NCBI GenBank assembly: GCA_027008665.1
Contig: JALVEA010000119.1
Location: 1-13,547, forward strand
Direction of reading: 5' to 3'
From: Thiotrichaceae bacterium
GTDB taxonomy: Bacteria; Pseudomonadota; Gammaproteobacteria; Thiotrichales; Thiotrichaceae
DNA: 13,547 bases
Shown: positions 1 to 5,632 of the stretch, in pieces
How positions within the stretch are numbered: the first letter of the stretch is position 1
Layout of the letters: the number at the start of each line of letters is the position of its first letter
Translations under genes and position numbers: made by a program
Notes under the pieces: model-generated
What the model saw: only the letters and a program-made list of their open reading frames with translations
The model's database searches: none
Told to the model about the DNA's origin: nothing

Positions 1-534
1 TTTTTTAAATTGTGTTTTCTTTGTATTCCCTATAGCATCAAACACGATTTTAATACCACTGCCCGTAGCAAAAGATAGCTCATATTCAAAGGGAGTCATT
101 TCGCCACTAGAAAGGATAAAAACCTGAGGTTTCAGCTTCTTTTTTTCATCTTCTTCAAAAACAAGATCATCATTATTTTTTGCTAATGACACATCAATGC
201 CATCTAAATACAATGCTGTTTTAGTACCTGATGATAATTTTCGCTTCCGAAAAGGACCTTCGGAAAAAAAGATCCAGTCTTCACTATCCTCTTGCTGTTG
301 CAAAAAAGAATAACCCTCCGCATCCATTTTTAAACCAAGCTGACGCGACTGCAAAATAGACTCATCTTGTGCTAATTTTACTAAAGCAATAAAACGATCA
401 GCCTGCTCTTTAAGTAAATCATCAGTACTTCTTGAAATCATGGGGGCTACAACAGAGGCGAGTAGCCCCACAATAACAACGACAATCATTATTTCAAGCA
501 GAGTAAAGCCTAATTGTTTTGATTTGATCTTCAT
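1..534 (-). CDS. gspH: Type II secretion minor pseudopilin GspH, partial at left edge
   Basis: An open frame from ATG at 534 runs to the window edge without a stop (178 codons). The N-terminus has a short basic leader, then the prepilin peptidase site G^FTLLE with Glu at +5 of the mature protein and a hydrophobic helix (IMIVVVIVGLLASVVAP). This is the type IV pilin-like N-terminus of pseudopilins. The rest (QADRFIALVKLAQDESILQSR, split here only by memory of family layout: helix followed by beta-rich part) fits the GspH/FimT type. By family knowledge it is a minor pseudopilin near the tip of the periplasmic pseudopilus, processed by GspO. An AGGAG ribosome site lies at 548-552. It follows gspG by 70 bp on the same strand, the usual gspG-gspH order. 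GspI/J are alternatives, but order and length favour GspH. Confidence 0.85.
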   Translation of the reverse strand, partial: MKIKSKQLGFTLLEIMIVVVIVGLLASVVAPMISRSTDDLLKEQADRFIALVKLAQDESILQSRQLGLKMDAEGYSFLQQQEDSEDWIFFSEGPFRKRKLSSGTKTALYLDGIDVSLAKNNDDLVFEEDEKKKLKPQVFILSSGEMTPFEYELSFATGSGIKIVFDAIGNTKKTQFKK

Positions 535-604
535 TTTTTTAGACAAACTCCTGAGTGCTAATTCCACTATCAACTTAAAAGTGGGATAGTCGTTTTAATG
601 GTGT

Positions 605-1057
605 CTAGTTATCTAAACTCCAATTACCTATATCATCATCACTTTGACGACCATCTGGCCCCCAAGAATAAATATCAATTTCACCATGGGAACCAGGATT
701 TAGGTATTTATAAGGATTTTTCCAAGGATCCATTGGCATTTTCTTTAAATAAGGCTTCCAGCCCTTTGGCTCAGGATCACCACTGGGCTTAGAAACCAAT
801 GCCTCCAAACCTTGATCTGTACTAGGATATTGAAAATTATCAAGTTTATATAAAGCCAAAGTGCTTTCTAGGCTTTTAACATCAGCCTTAACACGTTCTA
901 TTTTTGCATCCGATAGTTTATCTAAAACCCCAGGAGCAACCACTGCTGCCATCACTGCAATAATCACCACCACTACCATCACTTCTAGCAAGGTAAAACC
1001 TTGCTGAGCTAATTCATGTGTTAATGACTTTGTTTTTATTTTAGAATAATTCATCAT
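605..1057 (-). CDS. gspG: Type II secretion major pseudopilin GspG
   Basis: 150 residues. The leader ends in Gly20, with cleavage site QQG^FTLLEVMVVV and Glu25 at mature +5, then a hydrophobic helix to about residue 45. The C-terminal half carries the GspG signature: YPSTDQGLEALV, PYLKKMPMDPW, NPYKY, and the loop WGPDGRQSDDDIGNW that binds calcium in characterised GspG proteins. The family forms the main subunit of the periplasmic pseudopilus that drives secretion through the outer membrane. The frame is open further upstream to a TTG at 1078. I place the start at ATG 1057 because AAAGG at 1066-1070 sits 8 nt before it; ATG 1054 is also possible. It is the first gene of the gspG-gspH segment, so the rest of the gsp operon (E, F and others) must lie elsewhere or this is a split cluster. 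Confidence 0.95.
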   Translation of the reverse strand: MMNYSKIKTKSLTHELAQQGFTLLEVMVVVVIIAVMAAVVAPGVLDKLSDAKIERVKADVKSLESTLALYKLDNFQYPSTDQGLEALVSKPSGDPEPKGWKPYLKKMPMDPWKNPYKYLNPGSHGEIDIYSWGPDGRQSDDDIGNWSLDN

Positions 1058-1097
1058 AATTAGTACCTTTATTTTCAAGTATTTGTTTCAAGTCACG

Positions 1098-1126
1098 TTT
1101 ATAATTGCCTTAAAAAATCAAGACAA
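1098..1126 (-). promoter_or_regulatory. Candidate sigma70 promoter for gspG
   Basis: On the minus strand, TTGTCT (1121-1126) and TATAAA (1098-1103) are separated by exactly 17 bp. Transcription would start near 1091, giving a leader of about 35 nt ahead of the gspG start at 1057. The -10 matches consensus at 5 of 6 positions and the -35 at 4 of 6. Not experimentally supported. Confidence 0.5.
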
Positions 1127-1140
1127 TAATAAATAATGTA

Positions 1141-1165
1141 TTAAGTTTGTCATACTCAAACTTAA
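1141..1165. promoter_or_regulatory. Perfect 9-bp inverted repeat in the gspG/rrtA divergent region
   Basis: TTAAGTTTG (1141-1149) and CAAACTTAA (1157-1165) are perfect inverted repeats around a 7-nt spacer. The element sits 15 bp upstream of the gspG -35 and about 50 bp upstream of rrtA, with a TATAAG possible -10 for rrtA at 1175-1180. Position and symmetry suggest a protein-binding operator shared by both genes. It has no T-tract, so a terminator is unlikely. Role is inferred. Confidence 0.35.
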
Positions 1166-1215
1166 AGCGAAAAGTATAAGCCTCTCTATTAACAAATTTT
1201 AACTAACTATCCATA

Positions 1216-1800
1216 ATGCCTTCAAAATTTATTCTTAGCAGTTTATTCATTACTATTGCATTGATATTGATGCAGTTTATACAAAATGATTTATTATTTT
1301 TACGTGAAAACATACAACAAGGAGAACTTTGGAGGATTTGGACAGGCAATCTAATACATAGTAATTATTATCATTTAGCCCTTAATTTGGCAGGTTTTTG
1401 GGTCTTTGTTTTACTGTTTAAAGAATCAATGAATGCAGTGCAACTTTGGGTATCTTTAATACTATTAATTAGCGGAGTAGGTTTTGGTCTTTATTTTTTA
1501 AACCCTGAGCTTTACTGGTATGCAGGCTTATCAGGTGCGCTTTATGGCCTATTTATTATTGGTGCTATCTACTCCCTTATTGATAAGGACTATCTAACAG
1601 GGTTTTCTATTCTTATTGTTATTCCCACTAAAATTATTTGGGATCATCTGTATCATAGCGGACAGATTAATGCTGATTTAATTGGTGTACCTGTCTCAAC
1701 CGATGCACATCTTTATGGTATTGCGAGCGCGTTTTTCATTGGTTTATTGATAGTGTTCAATCATTTTCGTAAAACTAGCACAGTCTCTTTAGACAACTAA
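1216..1800 (+). CDS. rrtA: Rhombosortase (rhomboid-family intramembrane serine protease)
   Basis: 194 residues, about six membrane segments. The rhomboid core is visible: LIHSNYYHLALNLAGF (His48, His53, Asn57) in the second segment, the nucleophile motif YAGLSGALYG with Ser106, and DAHLYG with the catalytic His165. The short length and this motif set fit the rhombosortase subfamily rather than GlpG, which has an extra cytoplasmic domain. By family knowledge, rhombosortases cleave GlyGly-CTERM tails of exported proteins in the inner membrane so that they can be modified and delivered to the surface by type II secretion. Divergent placement beside gspG agrees with that role. No substrate with a GlyGly-CTERM tail is encoded in this window. 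No clear Shine-Dalgarno precedes ATG 1216. The 3' end overlaps the convergent bufC gene by 12 bp. A generic rhomboid protease is the alternative. Confidence 0.82.
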   Translation: MPSKFILSSLFITIALILMQFIQNDLLFLRENIQQGELWRIWTGNLIHSNYYHLALNLAGFWVFVLLFKESMNAVQLWVSLILLISGVGFGLYFLNPELYWYAGLSGALYGLFIIGAIYSLIDKDYLTGFSILIVIPTKIIWDHLYHSGQINADLIGVPVSTDAHLYGIASAFFIGLLIVFNHFRKTSTVSLDN

Positions 1801-2562
1801 TTCCACTATTAAATCATCTTCTAACCATTGTGAAATAAACCCTGCAACTCGTCCGGGGGCATAAGCTTCATCAACCCATTCGCAGACACCCGTACAAATT
1901 TCAGAAAAATGATGCCCTTTCATGACGGCATCTAAAGCCCATGCTTCATCTACCTCTAACGAACGGTAATAGGTTTTAAGTTCTTTACGCCAAACCAACC
2001 ACGGAATTGGATACTCAGCCTGTTCAAACGGTATTTGTCCTGTTTCATTTTCAATTGCCGCCCATAATTGGGGGACATTCCATTCTAAATCTAAACGTGC
2101 TACCGATGGATGCAGAATAAAACCTAATTCAGCCCATGCTTCAGGCTTAACTTCTTGCAATACCTTTAATTCTAAGGGAATCTCATCCGCCGCATCAAAG
2201 CTATTACGCAATGCCCATTCAAAACGTGCCATTTCTGCTAACACCTTAGTTTCTTGATGATGTTCACTGAGAAATGTTTCTAATCGACTGCCAAAATAAC
2301 GAATGGAGAAATGATCTGATGGATAAGCCGCGATATATTTTATTCCGTCATTATAAAAACCTTCATCGCCCAATAAGGTATGTACAGAAGGATAGTTATC
2401 AGACAACGCATCAATCAAGCGGTAGCGATAGGCATTGGCGTAGATCGCTAACCGTATTTTTGAACTCACTTTCTTTGTTCCAACTATTTTCGTCTCTATA
2501 TCACCCTTTTCAGTCAGCAACCATTGCATCATACTACGCTGTAAATTCAGTAGCTCAGACAT
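1789..2562 (-). CDS. bufC: DUF2063 bufferin/RiPP partner protein (HvfC/BufC-like)
   Basis: 257 residues from ATG 2562. The N-terminal part (LLNLQRSMMQWLL, then IYANAYRYRLIDALSDNYPSVHTLLGDEGF) is the typical DUF2063 domain, with the conserved Y.NAYR.RL..AL...YP.....G pattern. The C-terminal half ends in a winged-helix-like part (VMKGHHFSEICTGVCEWV). In the MbnB/MbnC, HvfB/HvfC and BufB/BufC systems this protein binds the DUF692 enzyme and helps to recruit the precursor peptide. The frame is open upstream to 2604, but AAGGGAG at 2570-2576 supports the start at 2562. It overlaps the stop of bufB by 8 bp (2555-2562), so translation is probably coupled. Confidence 0.88.
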   Translation of the reverse strand: MSELLNLQRSMMQWLLTEKGDIETKIVGTKKVSSKIRLAIYANAYRYRLIDALSDNYPSVHTLLGDEGFYNDGIKYIAAYPSDHFSIRYFGSRLETFLSEHHQETKVLAEMARFEWALRNSFDAADEIPLELKVLQEVKPEAWAELGFILHPSVARLDLEWNVPQLWAAIENETGQIPFEQAEYPIPWLVWRKELKTYYRSLEVDEAWALDAVMKGHHFSEICTGVCEWVDEAYAPGRVAGFISQWLEDDLIVELVV

Positions 2563-3424
2563 TTTCAGCTCCCTTAGTATTAACTGCATTAACCACGGAA
2601 GCATCAGCTAATGCATCTGCTGAAACTTGCTTCATCTGTTCATATTCCTGCATTAAAATAGCTAAGTCAGGAATATTATCATCACGTTCAATCATTGCTG
2701 AAACGGCTCCAAAATGCTTTACCGATTCGGCATATAAACTCCAAACGGAATCAACAATATCATGATCATGGGTATCAATAATATAATCACCATAATCACT
2801 ATGCCCTGCCAAATGATGCTGTTGTACTCGCTCTTTTGGTACAGCGTTTAAATATTCTAAAGGATCAAATTCATGATTAACCGAGCTAACGTAAATATTA
2901 TTAATATCCAGTAATAATAAACAATCCGCTTCTTCTGCAACTGCGCTTAAAAACTCCCATTCCGTCATGGTGGATTGAGTATAAGAGACATAACTAGAAA
3001 CATTTTCAATCAAAAGACGGCGTTCTAAAAACTCCTGCACTTGTTTAATGCGTGTTGCAACATGCATCACTGCTTCATCGGTATAAGGCAAAGGCAATAA
3101 ATCATGTGTATTGACCCTATCTAAGCCAGACCAGCAAAGATGATCAGAAATCCAATATGCATTAATTCGCTTTGATAAGGCTTTAAGTTGTTTTAAATAA
3201 TCAAAATTTAAAGGATCACTATTGCCAATCGATAACGACACACCGTGCATTACCATGGGGTAACGCTCATTAATAGCATCTAAAAAATAAAGGGGCTTAC
3301 CGCCGGGAACAAGATAATTTTCAGATAATACTTCAAACCAATCAACCGCAGGCGAAGTATCTAATATTGCTTGGTAATGCTCTTTTCTGAGTCCCAAGCC
3401 AAAACCAAGAGGAGGTAATTTCAT
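2555..3424 (-). CDS. bufB: DUF692 multinuclear non-heme iron oxygenase (HvfB/BufB/MbnB family)
   Basis: 289 residues, the usual length for DUF692, a TIM-barrel family of two- or three-iron enzymes that modify cysteines in ribosomal peptides (MbnB in methanobactin, TglH, HvfB and BufB). Metal-ligand motifs are all present: MHGVSLSIG (His60), SDHLCWSG (Asp94, His95), THDLLPLPY (His107), LIENVSSY (Glu140), LLDINNIYVS (Asp173, Asn175), HLAGHS (His204, His208), DTHDHDI (Asp217, His219) and MIERDDNIP (Glu246). The predicted substrate is the Cys-rich peptide encoded by bufA2 immediately upstream. The ~20-residue tail after the last motif looks variable. The start is ATG 3424; no strong ribosome site is visible. 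bufC follows with an 8-bp overlap. Confidence is high for the family and moderate for the exact reaction (family members form oxazolone/thioamide or thiooxazole groups). Confidence 0.92.
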   Translation of the reverse strand: MKLPPLGFGLGLRKEHYQAILDTSPAVDWFEVLSENYLVPGGKPLYFLDAINERYPMVMHGVSLSIGNSDPLNFDYLKQLKALSKRINAYWISDHLCWSGLDRVNTHDLLPLPYTDEAVMHVATRIKQVQEFLERRLLIENVSSYVSYTQSTMTEWEFLSAVAEEADCLLLLDINNIYVSSVNHEFDPLEYLNAVPKERVQQHHLAGHSDYGDYIIDTHDHDIVDSVWSLYAESVKHFGAVSAMIERDDNIPDLAILMQEYEQMKQVSADALADASVVNAVNTKGAENV

Positions 3425-3493
3425 AGTTTATTTTTGTTTTATTATAAAAGAATATAAAGAATTTACTTTTTTAAAATCTTAGAAATAATTCAG

Positions 3494-3522
3494 AACCCCG
3501 TCAACAGAAAATTAACGGAGTT
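3494..3522 (-). promoter_or_regulatory. Intercistronic hairpin between bufA2 and bufB
   Basis: The 29-nt segment can fold into a stem of AAC/GTT, CCGT/ACGG and AA/TT pairs with two mismatches and a 7-nt loop (9 pairs in all). It lies 46 nt after the bufA2 stop and 70 nt before bufB. There is no clean T-tract after it on the minus strand, so I read it as a partial terminator or mRNA-stabilising structure that could raise precursor over enzyme, not as a strong terminator. Confidence 0.3.
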
Positions 3523-3567
3523 AAATCTACCAAAATTAATTTTGAAAATTACCAAAAAAACGAACGA

Positions 3568-3870
3568 CTACATTTTAATAGTTTTTCCGACCTTGCCACC
3601 TTTAGACATACAATCTGCCTTACTTTCAGGAATCCAGCCTTTACCTTTACAGCTATTCATACCCTTACAAGCACTGTCCGCAGTCTGGCAAGAAGATTTG
3701 CCTTTGCAAGAATTAATACCTGAACATTGAACTTTTGCCATACTCGCTTTTTGCGCTTTCACGGAAGATTTTACCCCACTACTTCCACCAGTTGAACTAC
3801 AACCTGCTACTAATAAAGCTGCTGCCGCTGATACAAGCGCCATATTGGATAATTTTTTTGCTGATTTCAT
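3568..3870 (-). CDS. bufA2: Bufferin-type metallophore precursor, BufA2-like, with lipobox
   Basis: 100 residues. Residues 1-24 form an export signal (basic start, hydrophobic AAAALLVAGC) that ends in a lipobox-like VAGC with Cys24, followed by a Ser/Gly-rich linker. The core has six further Cys at 49, 55, 61, 68, 74 and 87. Two copies of a C-x-G-x-N-S-C-K-G-K motif are seen (CSGINSCKGK at 49-58, CKGMNSCKGK at 68-77), then GW and a C-terminal CMSKGGK. This matches what I know of the BufA2 family of periplasmic metal-binding peptides whose cysteines are modified by DUF692 enzymes. bufB and bufC follow on the same strand. AAAGG at 3881-3885 precedes ATG 3870 by 10 nt. Most bufferins are described with a plain Sec signal; whether Cys24 is lipidated here is inference. 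Confidence 0.85.
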   Translation of the reverse strand: MKSAKKLSNMALVSAAAALLVAGCSSTGGSSGVKSSVKAQKASMAKVQCSGINSCKGKSSCQTADSACKGMNSCKGKGWIPESKADCMSKGGKVGKTIKM

Positions 3871-3925
3871 AGAAGAATTTCCTTTGATAATTAAGTACTC
3901 ATTTAAAAATGGATCATTAAATAAC

Positions 3926-3939
3926 GGATAATATTACCC
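3926..3939. promoter_or_regulatory. Near-perfect palindrome upstream of bufA2
   Basis: GG-n-TAATATTA-n-CC is a 14-bp palindrome with one mismatched pair, 56 bp upstream of the bufA2 start. It lies where a promoter or operator for the buf cluster would be expected and contains TAATAT, a possible -10, but no convincing -35 was found. I do not recognise it as a Fur, Zur or CueR site. Confidence 0.25.
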
Positions 3940-4024
3940 AATAATCTTAACTCACCGAACTATCTACGAAAGGAAAGATAATTTGGTTGCATAATAAAAT
4001 TTATATATAGGATATGATTAGTTA

Positions 4025-5464
4025 TTACGCCATAAACTGTTCAATCTCATCCACTTCTTTAATTAAATCTTGAGTCAATACCTCATTACCATCGGCGATA
4101 ATTAAAACATCGTCCTCTATCCGTATACCAATATTCCACCATTTTCTATCTACCTTTTCATCAGGTGAAATATAAAGCCCCGGTTCTACCGTCAAAACCA
4201 TACCTGCCTCTAGTAAACGCCATTGATCATCTACCTTATAATCGCCTACATCATGTACATCAAGCCCTAGCCAATGACCTGTTTTATGCATAAAAAATTG
4301 TTTGTAACTTAATTCTTTTTCTTTGTCCCCTGTATCTTCTTCTTTGAATTGTTCGTCATTATGTCTTGCTCGCCTACTTTTTATTTTATGCTCCTCAATC
4401 TTTTCAATTTCTTTCTTTTTCTCCTGCTCTAGAATAGTCTCAAGATCACCGCTTAAAATCCCTATCTCCAGTAGACCTGCAACAATGACTCTCACTGCTG
4501 CTTCATGGGGTTGATTCCAAGTGTTTCCCGGTATTGCCTGCTCAATAGCCGCTTTTTGAGCATTTAATACAATTTGATATAATTGACGCTGTGGCTCAGT
4601 AAATTTTCCATTAACTGGAAAAGTACGCGTGATATCACTCGCATAGCCCTGATACTCTGCTCCTGCATCAATCAAGACTAGATCACCATCCTGTAGCACC
4701 GCATTATTTTCAATATAATGTAAAATACAGCCATTTTCTCCGCCACCAACAATACTGCTATAAGCAGGTTCCATCCCCATACCACGAAATTCATGCAGAA
4801 TTTCTGCCTCAAGTTGATACTCATAAATCCCTGCTTGACAGAATTTCATTGCACGTTGATGTGCTCTTACTGCTGTCTTTGCGGCATAACGCATAAAGCG
4901 ATGCTCTGCTTTTGATTTATACAAGCGCATATCATGCAAAATAAGATCCAATGAAATAAATTCATGTGGCGCTCTAATACCACTACGAATCTTACTGCGT
5001 AAACCACTCATCCAAGACATAACTTGCTGATCAAATGTCGCATCAACCCCCATACTGTAATGAACGGAAGTTCTATTTTCCATTAACCCCGGCACAATAT
5101 CGTCAATGTCCTCAATCGGGAAAGCATCATCAGCACCGTATATCTCTACTGCGCCTTCTAAGCCTGCCATGCGTCCTGTCCAACGCTCTGTCTTAGGGTC
5201 TTTTTCACGACAAAAAAGAATATACTCACCCTCTTTACGCTCAGGAATAAACACCGCAACCGCATCAGGCTCATTAAAATTAGTTAAATACAAAAAATCA
5301 CTTTCTTGACGAAAAGGAAACTCGGCATCACGATTACGAATTTTAAGTAAGGCAGAAGGAACAATGGCAATCGCATTCTCACCAATCATCGTTAATAATT
5401 GATCTCTTCGCTTAGAAAATTCGTCAGGGGTAAATTGAGGTGATTTTATAATAGGCAGACTCAT
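4025..5464 (-). CDS. pepP: Xaa-Pro aminopeptidase P (M24B) with charged insertion
   Basis: 479 residues. It removes N-terminal residues preceding proline. Residues 1-170 form the AMP_N domain (FPFRQESDFLYLTNFNEPDAV); residues ~185-470 are the pita-bread metallopeptidase fold. The five metal ligands of the family are in place: Asp266 (LIDAGAE), Asp277 (SDITR), His397 (KTGHWLGLDVHD), Glu427 (VEPGLY) and Glu450 (IRIEDD). Compared with E. coli PepP (ligands 260, 271, 354, 383, 406), the Asp277-His397 distance is 120 instead of 83. The extra 37 residues fall in a Lys/Glu-rich stretch around 345-386 just before FFMHKTGHW. AAGGAG at 5473-5478 supports ATG 5464. In many gammaproteobacteria pepP precedes ubiH; here bufA2 follows instead, so that linkage is broken. 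Confidence 0.93.
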   Translation of the reverse strand: MSLPIIKSPQFTPDEFSKRRDQLLTMIGENAIAIVPSALLKIRNRDAEFPFRQESDFLYLTNFNEPDAVAVFIPERKEGEYILFCREKDPKTERWTGRMAGLEGAVEIYGADDAFPIEDIDDIVPGLMENRTSVHYSMGVDATFDQQVMSWMSGLRSKIRSGIRAPHEFISLDLILHDMRLYKSKAEHRFMRYAAKTAVRAHQRAMKFCQAGIYEYQLEAEILHEFRGMGMEPAYSSIVGGGENGCILHYIENNAVLQDGDLVLIDAGAEYQGYASDITRTFPVNGKFTEPQRQLYQIVLNAQKAAIEQAIPGNTWNQPHEAAVRVIVAGLLEIGILSGDLETILEQEKKKEIEKIEEHKIKSRRARHNDEQFKEEDTGDKEKELSYKQFFMHKTGHWLGLDVHDVGDYKVDDQWRLLEAGMVLTVEPGLYISPDEKVDRKWWNIGIRIEDDVLIIADGNEVLTQDLIKEVDEIEQFMA

Positions 5465-5491
5465 AATGAGCGCTCCTTAAATTATATCTTT

Positions 5492-5529
5492 AAAAAAATA
5501 CCCACTTACTCTTAGGTTAAGTGGGTATT
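5492..5529 (-). terminator. Intrinsic terminator or leader attenuator ahead of pepP
   Basis: An 11- to 12-bp perfect stem, ATACCCACTTA (5498-5508) with TAAGTGGGTAT (5518-5528), has a 9-nt loop. On the minus strand it is followed by seven U (complement of 5492-5498). This is a textbook rho-independent terminator, but it ends only 14 nt before the pepP ribosome site, so pepP needs readthrough or a promoter very close by. Confidence 0.75.
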
Positions 5530-5576
5530 ATTCAAACGGTTGTGGGATCAAGAGCTTGTGACATCATCAATGCACT

Positions 5577-5602
5577 AAAAAACACAAACTAGATTGCTTG
5601 TG
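5577..5602 (-). terminator. Intrinsic terminator after the outer-membrane gene
   Basis: On the minus strand CACAAG (5602-5597) pairs with TTTGTG (5588-5583), six pairs including one G-U, with an 8-nt loop, followed by six U (complement of 5577-5582). It lies 31 nt past the stop codon at 5633. The stem is weaker than the one at 5492-5529, so the two may act in tandem. Confidence 0.5.
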
Positions 5603-5632
5603 CTTATGTAAGAGTCAATAACTTACCGAAAT

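Noticed and set aside
598..792. Plus-strand open frame of 64 codons opposite gspG
   Set aside because: Lies antisense within a well-supported pseudopilin gene; composition is a shadow of it.
558..1808. 13-bp identical string CTAATTCCACTAT near 558 and 1796
   Set aside because: A match of this length is expected by chance in 13.5 kb of AT-rich sequence; flanks differ.
2274..2765. Plus-strand open frame of 163 codons across bufC and bufB
   Set aside because: Antisense to two strongly conserved genes, no ribosome site and no recognisable motif.
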